Shown here piece by piece: positions 42,320-51,159 of a stretch of DNA of 64,000 nt. The position numbers were made by a program, and so were the translations under genes. The notes under the pieces are model-generated. The model was given only the letters and a program-made list of their open reading frames with translations, was not told the origin of the DNA and made no database searches. Positions within the stretch are counted from its first letter, which is position 1; every line of letters begins with the position of its first letter. The stretch covers positions 35,109 through 99,108 of the forward strand of contig AEPI01000028.1 of assembly GCA_000193795.2 (NCBI GenBank). Reading direction: 5' to 3'. The DNA comes from Neisseria lactamica NS19 (GTDB lineage: Bacteria > Pseudomonadota > Gammaproteobacteria > Burkholderiales > Neisseriaceae).

Positions 42320-43249
42320 TCAGTCATGACCGAGGTCGATGTTTTTGTCTTTGTAGCGCGTATCGGGGACGAGGACGATTTTTTCATCCACTTTGCCGAT
42401 AGCTTTCACGTCTTTGCCCGGGTAGTCCAACTGGTGCAGGAAGTAGCGGATACAGTTCAAACGGGCGCGTTTTTTGTCGTCGGAACGGATGATGACCCAA
42501 GGCGCGTCGCCGGTGTGGGTGTGGAAGAACATGGCGTTTTTCGCTTCGGTGTAGTCGTCCCAACGGTCGAGCGACTGGATGTCCACGGGGGAGAGTTTCC
42601 AGTGTTTCAGGGGGTCGTCGCGGCGGGAGATGAAGCGGCGCAGTTGTTCTTCGCGGGATACGGAGAACCAGAATTTAAACAGATGGATGCCGCTGGCGAC
42701 GAGCATACGTTCCAATTCGGGGGTTTGGCGCATAAAGAGCATATATTCGTTGGGTTCGCAGAAGCCCATCACGCGTTCCACGCCGGCGCGGTTGTACCAC
42801 GAGCGGTCGAAGAATACCATTTCGCCCGCAGTCGGCAGATTTTGGATGTAGCGTTGGAAATACCATTGTCCGCGTTCGGTGGTAGTCGGTTTTTCCAATG
42901 CAACCACGCGCGCGCCGCGCGGGTTTAAATGTTCCATAAAGCGTTTGATGGTGCCGCCCTTGCCTGCCGCGTCGCGGCCTTCAAACAGGCTGACGATGCG
43001 CTGGCCGGAGTCTTTGACCCAGCTTTGCACTTTCAGCAATTCGATTTGCAGTTTGGCTTTTTCGGCTTCGTATACGGCACGGCGCATACGTTTGCGGTAG
43101 GGGTAGTTTTCGGGCAGCGGGGCTGTGCCGGAATCTTCGGCAGAACCTTTGCCTTCATGTTCCAAAACAGCTTTTTCAAATACTTGGAGCTGGTCTTGCT
43201 TTTCGCCCAATTCTACGTTTTCAAACGGTTGCAACTGGTGGTCTGTCAT
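42320..43249 (-). CDS. ppk2: Polyphosphate kinase 2
   Basis: 309-residue PPK2-family kinase from ATG 43249 (MTDHQLQPFENVELGEKQDQ), chosen because AAGGAGACC lies 8 bases upstream. The Walker A FEGRDAAGKGGTIKRF, Walker B FFDRSWYNRAGVE and the lid arginines of the family are present, with WQKDSGQRIVSLFEG-like context. It transfers phosphate between polyphosphate and nucleotides (ATP/GTP synthesis or polymer metabolism). Subclass (I versus II/III) is not certain from sequence alone. Confidence 0.92.
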   Translation of the reverse strand: MTDHQLQPFENVELGEKQDQLQVFEKAVLEHEGKGSAEDSGTAPLPENYPYRKRMRRAVYEAEKAKLQIELLKVQSWVKDSGQRIVSLFEGRDAAGKGGTIKRFMEHLNPRGARVVALEKPTTTERGQWYFQRYIQNLPTAGEMVFFDRSWYNRAGVERVMGFCEPNEYMLFMRQTPELERMLVASGIHLFKFWFSVSREEQLRRFISRRDDPLKHWKLSPVDIQSLDRWDDYTEAKNAMFFHTHTGDAPWVIIRSDDKKRARLNCIRYFLHQLDYPGKDVKAIGKVDEKIVLVPDTRYKDKNIDLGHD

Positions 43250-43417
43250 AAAGGTCTCCTTATTGTATTTCAGGTTGGAAAACAAAATCTGTTTTCACAA
43301 TTTTACACCTTCGCCCCCGCTTTCTCTACATAAAATTACATTTTGCCCGAATTTGCCCCGCCGTCTGAAAATCCGTGTAAAAGGGGCGTATAATCAAAAC
43401 ATTTGCCCCGAATTGCT

Positions 43418-45304
43418 ATGTCCTATTTCGCCCTGTTTGACGATGCCGTAAGCGGCCGCGCAAAATGCTGTCAAAATCACGTGGAAAGCCGTTTTTTCCG
43501 TCCTGAAGAACTCGATGCTTTGGACGGCGCGCTGCAAAAGGGCTGGCAAAAAGGGCTGCATTCGGTGTTGTTTGCAGACTACGAATTCGGTTTGCCGCTG
43601 ACGGGGGTTGAGTCCGAACGCGGCGGCAATCTTGCCCTGCACTGGTTTGCCGACTGCACCGACACCGATGCCGCAAGCTGGCTTGCCCGACATTCAGACG
43701 GCCTCCCCGCCGGCATTTCCACGCCGCAATCCTCCGTATCCGAAACCGATTACCTCGACCACATCCGCCAAATCCACGAAGCCATCCGGCGCGGCGACAC
43801 CTATCAAATCAACTACACCACCCGCCTGCACCTGCAAGCCTACGGCAATCCCGTCAGCCTCTACCGCCGCCTGCGCCAGCCCGTCCCCTATGCCGTCTTG
43901 TCCCACCTGCCCGATGCACAAGGGCAATCCGCGTGGACGCTGTGTTTCTCGCCCGAACTCTTCCTCAAAATCGGTTCAGACGGCACCATCAGCACCGAAC
44001 CGATGAAAGGCACCGCGCCGATTTTGGGCGACGGACAAGACGAACGCCGCGCCGCCGAGTTGCAAAACGACCCGAAAAACCGCGCCGAAAACGTGATGAT
44101 TGTCGATTTGCTGCGCAACGACCTCGGCAAAATCGCCCAAACCGGCAAAGTATGCGTGCCAGAGCCGTTTAAAGTATCGCGTTTCGGCAGCGTTTGGCAG
44201 ATGACCAGCACCATCCAAGCGCAAGCCCTGCCGCACACCTCGTTCGCCGACATCCTCCGCGCCGCCTTCCCCTGCGGCAGCATCACCGGCGCGCCCAAAA
44301 AAATGAGTATGCAGATTATCGAAACGCTCGAAACCGAAGCACGCGGACTTTATACGGGCAGCATCGGCTATTTGAACCCGTGTTCCGGCGGCTTGGGGTT
44401 TGAAGGCATATTCAACGTCGTTATCCGCACCCTGTCGCTCAAACCCGCTTCAAACCCGGCTTCAGACGGCATTGTTTCAGTCATCGGCGACCCGGATTCA
44501 AACGCGCAAGCCCGAACGGCAGGGCAAGGCGGGGCAACGCCACATCCGTTTGAAGCCAATCCGCCGTATCGGGGCGTGTACGGTGTCGGTTCCGGCATCG
44601 TCATCGACAGCGACCCCGCCGCCGAATATCGCGAATGCGGCTGGAAAGCCCGTTTCCTCAACGAATTGCGCCCCGATTTCGGCATTTTTGAAACCCTGCG
44701 CGTGGAAAACAGGCAATGCGCCCTGCTCGACCGCCACCTATGCCGTCTGAAAGCCGCCGCCCAAGCCCTCAACCTGCCCCTGCCCGACGGCTGCGAAAAT
44801 CAAATCAAACAATACATCGCCCACTTGCCCGACGGCTCGTTCCGCGTCAAAGCCCTGCTCGCTTCAGACGGCATCAGCCTGTCCCGCGCCGTTTTAAACC
44901 ATTTGGCTGACAAACAACGCGTCATCATTTCGCCCGCCGTCCTGCCCGCACAAAACTACCTGCGCCGCTTCAAAACCACACACCGCGCCCTCTTCGACCA
45001 AGCGTGGCAAACCGCCGAAACACAAGGCGCGTTCGACAGCCTGTTTTTCAATTCAGACGGCATCCTGCTCGAAGGCGGCAGAAGCAACGTGTTCGTCAAA
45101 CATCGCGGACAATGGCTTACGCCCTCCTTAGATTTGGACATTTTAAACGGCGTGATGCGCCAAGCCGTGTTGGACGAATCGCAAAAATATTTGCACACAA
45201 ATCAAGTAATCGAAACACACATCACACAAAAAACACTGCAAGAAGCCGAAGAAATCCGCCTCTCCAACGCCCTGCGCGGCGTATTTGCCGCCGCCCTTGC
45301 CTGA
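43418..45304 (+). CDS. pabB: Aminodeoxychorismate synthase I / aminodeoxychorismate lyase fusion
   Basis: 628-residue fusion protein for p-aminobenzoate synthesis in the folate pathway. The N-terminal PabB part (residues about 1-390) has the chorismate-enzyme blocks GDTYQINYT, TEPMKGTAP, DLLRNDLGKIAQTGKVCVPEPF and FPCGSITGAPKKMSMQIIE. The C-terminal part (about 410-628) is a fold-type IV PLP enzyme (PabC) with FGIFETLRV, FFNSDGILLEGGRSNVFV and NGVMRQAVL. Start MSYFALFDDAVSG at ATG 43418. The linker between the domains carries an uptake sequence and repeat-like bases. Both steps on one chain from chorismate to PABA, with glutamine amidotransferase PabA supplied elsewhere. Confidence 0.93.
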   Translation: MSYFALFDDAVSGRAKCCQNHVESRFFRPEELDALDGALQKGWQKGLHSVLFADYEFGLPLTGVESERGGNLALHWFADCTDTDAASWLARHSDGLPAGISTPQSSVSETDYLDHIRQIHEAIRRGDTYQINYTTRLHLQAYGNPVSLYRRLRQPVPYAVLSHLPDAQGQSAWTLCFSPELFLKIGSDGTISTEPMKGTAPILGDGQDERRAAELQNDPKNRAENVMIVDLLRNDLGKIAQTGKVCVPEPFKVSRFGSVWQMTSTIQAQALPHTSFADILRAAFPCGSITGAPKKMSMQIIETLETEARGLYTGSIGYLNPCSGGLGFEGIFNVVIRTLSLKPASNPASDGIVSVIGDPDSNAQARTAGQGGATPHPFEANPPYRGVYGVGSGIVIDSDPAAEYRECGWKARFLNELRPDFGIFETLRVENRQCALLDRHLCRLKAAAQALNLPLPDGCENQIKQYIAHLPDGSFRVKALLASDGISLSRAVLNHLADKQRVIISPAVLPAQNYLRRFKTTHRALFDQAWQTAETQGAFDSLFFNSDGILLEGGRSNVFVKHRGQWLTPSLDLDILNGVMRQAVLDESQKYLHTNQVIETHITQKTLQEAEEIRLSNALRGVFAAALA

Positions 45305-45310
45305 ACGCGC

Positions 45311-45354
45311 AAAAATGCCGTCCGAACCTGTTTCCAAAGTTCGGACGGCATTTT
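45311..45354. terminator. Terminator between pabBC and slam2
   Basis: AAAATGCCGTCCGAAC / GTTCGGACGGCATTTT, a paired variant uptake sequence (GCCGTCCGAA) with A/T flanks between convergent genes. Confidence 0.85.
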
Positions 45355-45362
45355 CCCACCAT

Positions 45363-46880
45363 TCAAAACCGCCAATCCGCCGACACAAACACCTCGCTGT
45401 TGCGGCGTTTCGCATATGGCACATTACTTTCCGTCCTGCCGAAACGATAATTTAACGCCGGTACGATACCTTTGTACGACAACTTGTCGTGGCTCAAAGC
45501 CAGCGAGACATTCCATTCGCGGTTGCGTTGCGCCTCTGTCGAGAAAGCCGCAACGCCCTTATAGTTGCGGCGGGCATAAGACGCGGAAACCCGACTGTTC
45601 AAACCGCCCAACTGCCGCCACTCCTGCGCCCAACCGGCATAAACACCGTTGCGCCGGTAGGCGGCATTATTGACCGCGCCGCCCACCGTTTCGCGTTTCG
45701 GCACAAACCGCACAAACTGCCAGCCGCCAAACACAGTTGCCGATTCGCCCAAACGTTTTGCCAACGAAACATAAAACCCGTCCTGCCTGCCGTTATTGTA
45801 TTCCGCCCTATCCTGTTCGCGGTAGCGTTGGCGGTAATGTTCCAGCGCGACCGAAAATTGCCATCCCGGGTTTGGGCGGTAAGTATGGGACAGCTGCACG
45901 CCGACTCCGTGCGCCAGCATATACGGCGACAGGCGGCGGTTGTTTGCCCGTTTTGTTTTCGCATCAAAGCCGTCGCTGCCCGACAACTGCACCTGATAAA
46001 ACGGCAAAATCCCCGCCGTCTGCCGCGCATTTTTATACTGCCAACCCAAATACGCCCTGCCGAACCCGTCATCATAAGCTGATTTTTTACTGAAATAATA
46101 GCTCGTGCCGCCGATATTGGAACGGAACAACAAATAATGATTATCTGCCAACGCCGTCAGCTTTTCCGCCTCGATTTCATAATTCAACCCTGCCGCCCGC
46201 TCCGCCCGGCTGACACTGCATATCTGACTGCCTCCGTCTTGCCAGCAATATTGCGGCGCGGCATTATTGGCGTTTTGATTGACCGTCGGGCTGATACCGC
46301 CCGAAAAACGCCAGCCCGTCAGCCCCTCCGTTTTTTTCCGAAAACGCCCCACATTTTCCAAAACCGGCGCGGGCAAATCCAATTTTTCCGCCTCGGCAAA
46401 ATGCCTTTCTGCCGACTTCAGCCGGAAATCGTCAAATTCCGCCGCCGCCAAATCCAGCAAAATCCGCTCGTCTGCCTCATTTTCCCCGTGCAGCTCCCGA
46501 TACCGCGCCACCGCCTCCGCCGGCCTTCCCGCCAATTTCGCCAGCAAAGCCCGCGCCCTGCCGTACAAAACCGCGTCATAATCTGGCAGCTTGGCATACA
46601 AATCCGCCAAGGAAGCGACCAAATCCGCCTGATTGCCGTTGAGCGCGTCGCGCAAACTATGTTCCAACATTTTCGGATGCGCCAACAAAAAATCCCCGTC
46701 AACCACACGCGGGGCATCATTTTCAACTTTCCAATCCGATTCCGCCCACTTATCCGACACCGACCGCTGCACCTGCAACAATGCCTTGTCATCCAAAATT
46801 GCAGGCGCATCCGCCCCATAGGCGGCAGAAACACCTGCCGCACACCAAACAACCAAAAAACCGTATCTGAAATACAACAT
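45363..46880 (-). CDS. Surface lipoprotein assembly modulator, Slam2 type
   Basis: 505-residue outer-membrane protein that helps surface lipoproteins cross the outer membrane. Signal peptide MLYFRYGFLVVWCAAGVSAAYGA, then a TPR-like helical periplasmic domain (about residues 30-200, with Ala/Leu-rich repeats), then a 14-strand-like DUF560 beta-barrel (about 210-505) ending in FVSADWRF with the terminal aromatic residue of outer-membrane barrels. It is divergent from hpuA; Slam2 is the paralogue dedicated to HpuA, so the pairing agrees with the neighbour. The 176-base gap to hpuA holds the promoters. Confidence 0.88.
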   Translation of the reverse strand: MLYFRYGFLVVWCAAGVSAAYGADAPAILDDKALLQVQRSVSDKWAESDWKVENDAPRVVDGDFLLAHPKMLEHSLRDALNGNQADLVASLADLYAKLPDYDAVLYGRARALLAKLAGRPAEAVARYRELHGENEADERILLDLAAAEFDDFRLKSAERHFAEAEKLDLPAPVLENVGRFRKKTEGLTGWRFSGGISPTVNQNANNAAPQYCWQDGGSQICSVSRAERAAGLNYEIEAEKLTALADNHYLLFRSNIGGTSYYFSKKSAYDDGFGRAYLGWQYKNARQTAGILPFYQVQLSGSDGFDAKTKRANNRRLSPYMLAHGVGVQLSHTYRPNPGWQFSVALEHYRQRYREQDRAEYNNGRQDGFYVSLAKRLGESATVFGGWQFVRFVPKRETVGGAVNNAAYRRNGVYAGWAQEWRQLGGLNSRVSASYARRNYKGVAAFSTEAQRNREWNVSLALSHDKLSYKGIVPALNYRFGRTESNVPYAKRRNSEVFVSADWRF

Positions 46881-46987
46881 ACCCTGTCATTTACCTTTCC
46901 GGCAAACACGCCGCCGAAACACGTCAAACCATCCGAAAACAGGCAGAAAACCGTGAAAACCGGTTTTTGCATCGGCCCACAAAACAG

Positions 46988-47036
46988 TTGACATCATATA
47001 ACATTTAAATTGATAATCAAAACTATTATTAACACA
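46988..47036 (+). promoter_or_regulatory. hpuAB promoter with overlapping Fur-box-like site
   Basis: -35 TTGACA (46988-46993) and -10 GATAAT (47012-47017) with an 18-base spacer. The AT-rich GATAATCAAAACTATTATTA around the -10 resembles a Fur box, so iron-replete Fur could block the promoter. Sequence-based prediction. Confidence 0.6.
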
Positions 47037-47056
47037 TCATCAAGATTGAGTATGCG

Positions 47057-48085
47057 ATGAAATACAAAGCCCTCTCCTTACTGCCGCTTGCCGCCGCCCT
47101 TGCCGCCTGTGCCGGGGGGGGGGTAGCCGAACCGCACGTCCCCGTGTCCATCCCCACCGCCACGCCGCTGACCGGTGAGGTAAAGTTATCAAGCGATAGC
47201 AACAATATCGAAAACATCAACACCATAAATCCACCGTCTGCCGCACCGCAAAACACATCATCCGGCATTTCCATTCAGCAGCGGGAAGTAGAAGTAATTT
47301 TCGGCAACAAACCATTCATCTTCCAAACACCCGGCGGCGCGCAATACGCCCTTTCATCCTACGCCGACCCCATAACTCCCAGCTACTCCTCCCCCGATTT
47401 CAAAATTCCCGACCGCCACGCCGGGCAGCGGCTTGCCGACGGCAGCCGCATCTTTGTCTGTTGCAGCGACTCCGGGGCTACTTCGTATGCGGAAATCACC
47501 AAGCAGGATTATATGAAATTCGGAGCGTGGATAGGCCCCAACGGCGAAATCGACCTTTTCGCCGGCGGCTTCCCCGTCGGCAAAACGCCGAAGCCTAAAT
47601 ACTCCTGGGGCAACGACACACCTGAAACCCAAGGCAAGGGCAAAATCACTTATCAGGTTTGGGGCATCCGCGTCAGAAACGGGCAATTTGTTACCTCCTC
47701 TTATACGCCGCCGAAAAACAGTGGTTATACGTTCAGTCCTACCAACACCCCCGTCCTTTCCTTTATCACCGCCAATTTCAACAGCAACAAACTGGCAGGC
47801 AAAATCCTCGGCAACAGCGATTACGGGCCAGATGTGGAAATTAAAGACGCAATGATTAACCAATTATCCTTTTCCGGTACTGCCACCTCCGGCGGCAAAA
47901 CCGGCAACTTGGAAGGCAAGTTTTTTGGCAAATTCGGCAGCAGCTACGACAGCGACACCAGCATAGGCGGCAAAATCACTTTTCAAGACGACCGCTCCCT
48001 CGATACCGTATTCGGCGGCGTGAGTTATGAGAGAAAACTTGATGACACCAGTGATATGAGTACCGACCATCTCAAAAAACAATAA
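47057..48085 (+). CDS. hpuA: Haemoglobin-haptoglobin utilisation lipoprotein HpuA (phase ON)
   Basis: 342-residue surface lipoprotein that with HpuB binds haemoglobin and haemoglobin-haptoglobin for iron supply. Signal peptide MKYKALSLLPLAAALAAC with mature Cys18. Directly after it the poly-G tract (47114-47123, 10 G) encodes AGGGV and is in frame, so the gene is ON. The C-terminal barrel region carries repeated Gly-rich GKTGNLEGKFFGKFGS blocks. The small domain and beta-barrel layout matches HpuA. hpuB follows after 27 bases; the divergent gene supplies its Slam helper. Confidence 0.92.
   Translation: MKYKALSLLPLAAALAACAGGGVAEPHVPVSIPTATPLTGEVKLSSDSNNIENINTINPPSAAPQNTSSGISIQQREVEVIFGNKPFIFQTPGGAQYALSSYADPITPSYSSPDFKIPDRHAGQRLADGSRIFVCCSDSGATSYAEITKQDYMKFGAWIGPNGEIDLFAGGFPVGKTPKPKYSWGNDTPETQGKGKITYQVWGIRVRNGQFVTSSYTPPKNSGYTFSPTNTPVLSFITANFNSNKLAGKILGNSDYGPDVEIKDAMINQLSFSGTATSGGKTGNLEGKFFGKFGSSYDSDTSIGGKITFQDDRSLDTVFGGVSYERKLDDTSDMSTDHLKKQ
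47114..47123 (+). repeat. Phase-variation poly-G tract of hpuA (10 G, ON)
   Basis: Ten consecutive G right after the lipobox. GCC GGG GGG GGG GTA reads through, so 10, 7 or 13 G are ON and any other length is OFF; loss also reduces hpuB expression. Confidence 0.93.
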
Positions 48086-48112
48086 CCCATCCGCTTTTAA
48101 AAAGGTTTTCTT

Positions 48113-50542
48113 ATGCACATCCCCTTCAAGCCCGTATTGGCTGCCGCCGCCATCGCCCAAGCGTTTCCCGCCTTTGCGGCAGACCCTGCGCCACAGTCCA
48201 CCCAAACGCTGAACGAAATCACCGTTACCGGCACGCGCAAAACCCAAAAACTCGGCGAAGAAAAAATCCGCCGCAAAACCTTAGACAAGCTCTTGGTCAA
48301 CGACGAACACGACCTGGTGCGCTACGACCCCGGCATTTCCGTCGTCGAAGGCGGCAGGGCGGGTTCTAACGGCTTTACCATACGCGGCGTGGACAAAGAC
48401 CGCGTCGCCATCAACGTTGACGGGCTGGCGCAGGCGGAAAGCCGCTCTTCCGAAGCCTTCCAAGAATTGTTCGGCGCGTACGGCAACTTCAACGCCAACC
48501 GCAACACTTCCGAGCCGGAAAACTTTTCCGAAGTTACCATCACCAAAGGCGCGGACTCGCTCAAATCCGGCAGCGGCGCATTGGGCGGCGCAGTCAATTA
48601 CCAAACCAAATCCGCAAGCGATTATGTTTCCGAAGACAAGCCCTACCATTTGGGGATAAAGGGCGGCAGCGTCGGCAAAAACAGCCAAAAATTCAGCAGC
48701 ATCACCGCCGCCGGCAGGCTCTTTGGTTTGGATGCCTTATTGGTTTATACCCGCCGCTTCGGCAAAGAAACCAAAAACCGCTCGACCGAGGGCGATGTCG
48801 AAATTGAAAACGACGGATATGTCTTTGACCCAACCAACCCCTCGCCCAGCAGATACCTTACCTACAAAGCCACAGGGGTTGCGCGCTCCCGCCCCGACCC
48901 GCAGGAATGGGTAAACAAAAGCACCTTGTTCAAGCTGGGCTACAATTTCAACGATCAAAACCGCATCGGCTGGATTTTTGAAGACTCGCGCACCGACCGT
49001 TTTACCAACGAGCTGTCTAATTTGTGGACGGGTACGACCACGTCTGCCGCGACGGGCGACTTCCGCCACCGCCAAGACGTGAGCTACCGCCGCCGCTCCG
49101 GTGTCGAATACAAAAACGAATTGGAACACGGCCCGTGGGACAGCCTCAAGCTGCGCTACGACAAGCAGCGCATCGATATGAACACTTGGACTTGGGACAT
49201 CCCGAAAAATTACGATACAAACGGCATCAACGGCGAGGTTTACCATTCGTTCCGGCATATCCGCCAAAACACCACGCAATGGACTGCCGATTTTGAAAAA
49301 CAACTCGACTTTTCCAAAGCCGTTTGGGCGGCGCAATACGGCTTGGGCGGCGGCAGAGGGGACAATGCCAACTCGGATTACAGTTATTTCGCAAAACTGT
49401 ACGCCCCCAAAATCCTCGCTTCCAACCAAGCCAAAATCACGATGCTGATCGAAAACCGGTCGAAATATAAATTTGCCTATTGGAACAATGCGTTTCACTT
49501 GGGCGGCAACGACCGCTTCCGCCTGAATGCGGGCATACGCTACGACAAAAACAGCAGCAGCGCGAAAGACGATCCGAAATACACCACCGCCATCCGGGGA
49601 CAGATTCCCCATTTGGGTTCGGAACGCGCGCACGCCGGCTTCAGCTACGGCACGGGGTTCGACTGGCGGTTTACCAAGCATCTGCACTTGTTGGCAAAAT
49701 ACAGCACCGGCTTCCGCGCACCGACTTCGGACGAAACCTGGCTGCTGTTCCCACACCCCGATTTCTACCTGAAAGCCAACCCAAACCTGAAAGCCGAAAA
49801 AGCCAAAAACTGGGAATTGGGTCTGGCGGGCAGCGGCAAGGCGGGCAGCTTCAAGCTCTCGGGCTTCAAAACCAAATACCGCGACTTTATCGAATTGACG
49901 TATATGGGTGTGTCCTCAGACAACCCCAACAGCCCTAATTATGCGCCGATTTCCGACGGCACCGCATTGGTCAGCTCGCCCGTTTGGCAAAACCAAAACC
50001 GCACCGCCGCCTGGGTGAAAGGCATAGAGTTTAACGGCACTTGGAACCTCGACAGCATCGGGCTGCCCAAAGGGCTGCATACCGGCGTCAACGTCAGCTA
50101 CATCAAGGGCAAGGCAACGCAAAACAACGGCAAAGAAACGCCCATCAACGCGCTTTCGCCGTGGACGGCGGTTTACAGCCTGGGCTATGACGCGCCTTCC
50201 AAACGCTGGGGCATCAACGCCTACGCCACGCGCACCGCCGCCAAAAAGCCGTCCGACACCGTCCACAGCAACGACGATTTGAACAACCCGTGGCCTTATG
50301 CCAAACACAGCAAGGCCTATACGCTGTTCGACCTTTCCGCCTACCTCAACATCGGCAAACAGGTTACGCTCCGCGCCGCCGCGTACAACATTACCAACAA
50401 GCAGTACTACACTTGGGAATCTTTACGCAGCATCCGCGAGTTCGGCACGGTCAACCGCGTTGACAACAAAACCCACGCCGGCATCCAACGCTTTACCTCG
50501 CCGGGCAGGAGCTACAACTTCACGGTTGAAGCCAGGTTCTGA
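48113..50542 (+). CDS. hpuB: TonB-dependent haemoglobin receptor HpuB
   Basis: 809-residue outer-membrane receptor that strips haem from haemoglobin using TonB energy. Signal peptide ending FAADPAPQ, TonB box region with NEITVTGTRK (about residues 38-48), plug domain with VVEGGRAGSNGFTIRGVDKDRVAINVDG, a 22-strand barrel with YSTGFRAPTSDE (the NPNL haem-receptor block follows) and a C-terminal strand ending VEARF. Highly similar to known HpuB. Transcribed with hpuA; it depends on hpuA being in phase. Confidence 0.94.
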   Translation: MHIPFKPVLAAAAIAQAFPAFAADPAPQSTQTLNEITVTGTRKTQKLGEEKIRRKTLDKLLVNDEHDLVRYDPGISVVEGGRAGSNGFTIRGVDKDRVAINVDGLAQAESRSSEAFQELFGAYGNFNANRNTSEPENFSEVTITKGADSLKSGSGALGGAVNYQTKSASDYVSEDKPYHLGIKGGSVGKNSQKFSSITAAGRLFGLDALLVYTRRFGKETKNRSTEGDVEIENDGYVFDPTNPSPSRYLTYKATGVARSRPDPQEWVNKSTLFKLGYNFNDQNRIGWIFEDSRTDRFTNELSNLWTGTTTSAATGDFRHRQDVSYRRRSGVEYKNELEHGPWDSLKLRYDKQRIDMNTWTWDIPKNYDTNGINGEVYHSFRHIRQNTTQWTADFEKQLDFSKAVWAAQYGLGGGRGDNANSDYSYFAKLYAPKILASNQAKITMLIENRSKYKFAYWNNAFHLGGNDRFRLNAGIRYDKNSSSAKDDPKYTTAIRGQIPHLGSERAHAGFSYGTGFDWRFTKHLHLLAKYSTGFRAPTSDETWLLFPHPDFYLKANPNLKAEKAKNWELGLAGSGKAGSFKLSGFKTKYRDFIELTYMGVSSDNPNSPNYAPISDGTALVSSPVWQNQNRTAAWVKGIEFNGTWNLDSIGLPKGLHTGVNVSYIKGKATQNNGKETPINALSPWTAVYSLGYDAPSKRWGINAYATRTAAKKPSDTVHSNDDLNNPWPYAKHSKAYTLFDLSAYLNIGKQVTLRAAAYNITNKQYYTWESLRSIREFGTVNRVDNKTHAGIQRFTSPGRSYNFTVEARF

Positions 50543-51159
50543 TACAAGGCGGCAGAAGCTCCCGATAATGCAAAAGGCGGATTCACATCCGCCTTTTTTC
50601 GCCTGCCGCACCCTTTCGAGCCTGTACCAAGCCCAATCCCACGGCTCTCCGTCATTCCCACGAAAGTGGGAATCTAGAACGTAAAATCTAAAGAAACCGT
50701 TTTCCCCAATAAGTTTCCGCACCGACAGGTCTGGATTCCCGCCTGCGCGGGAATGACGGCGGAGCTGTTTCTGCTTTTTCCGATAAATTCCTAAAACTTA
50801 AAATTTCATCATTCCTACAAGGACAGAAAATCAAAAACCTAAAATTCGTCATTCCTACGAAAGTGGGAATCCAAGACTCGGGGTTGGAAAAACTGTTTTC
50901 CCCAATAAGTTTCCGTGCCGGCAGGTCTGGATTCCCGCCTGCGCGGGAATGACGATATTCCAGTTTTCTATTTTGGATTTTTTGTTTTTACAGGAATGAC
51001 GGTCTTTTCATATCGAAAAACAGTTGCCGTACCGCGCCGATAATTCCCGCCTGCGCGAAATGAAGATTTAAGCGTTGCCCGAAATTCAAAAAATCGAAAC
51101 CGAACAAACCGGATTTCCGTTTTTATGGGATAACGGCATTCCCAACCGGCGTTTCCGCC
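50543..51159. repeat. NIME repeat region between hpuB and mnmE
   Basis: 617 bases without a gene. It starts with a possible hpuB terminator near 50567-50600 (AAAAGGCGGATT..ATCCGCCTTTTTT). dRS3 palindromes lie at 50654-50673, 50735-50754, 50851-50870 (one mismatch) and 50931-50950. A roughly 58-base unit (GTTTTCCCCAATAAGTTTCC...GGGAATGACG) occurs twice, at about 50698-50757 and 50895-50953. This array can recombine between copies. Confidence 0.85.

Noticed and set aside
48737..49756. 339-codon minus strand frame inside hpuB
   Set aside because: Shadow of hpuB, with no recognisable protein.
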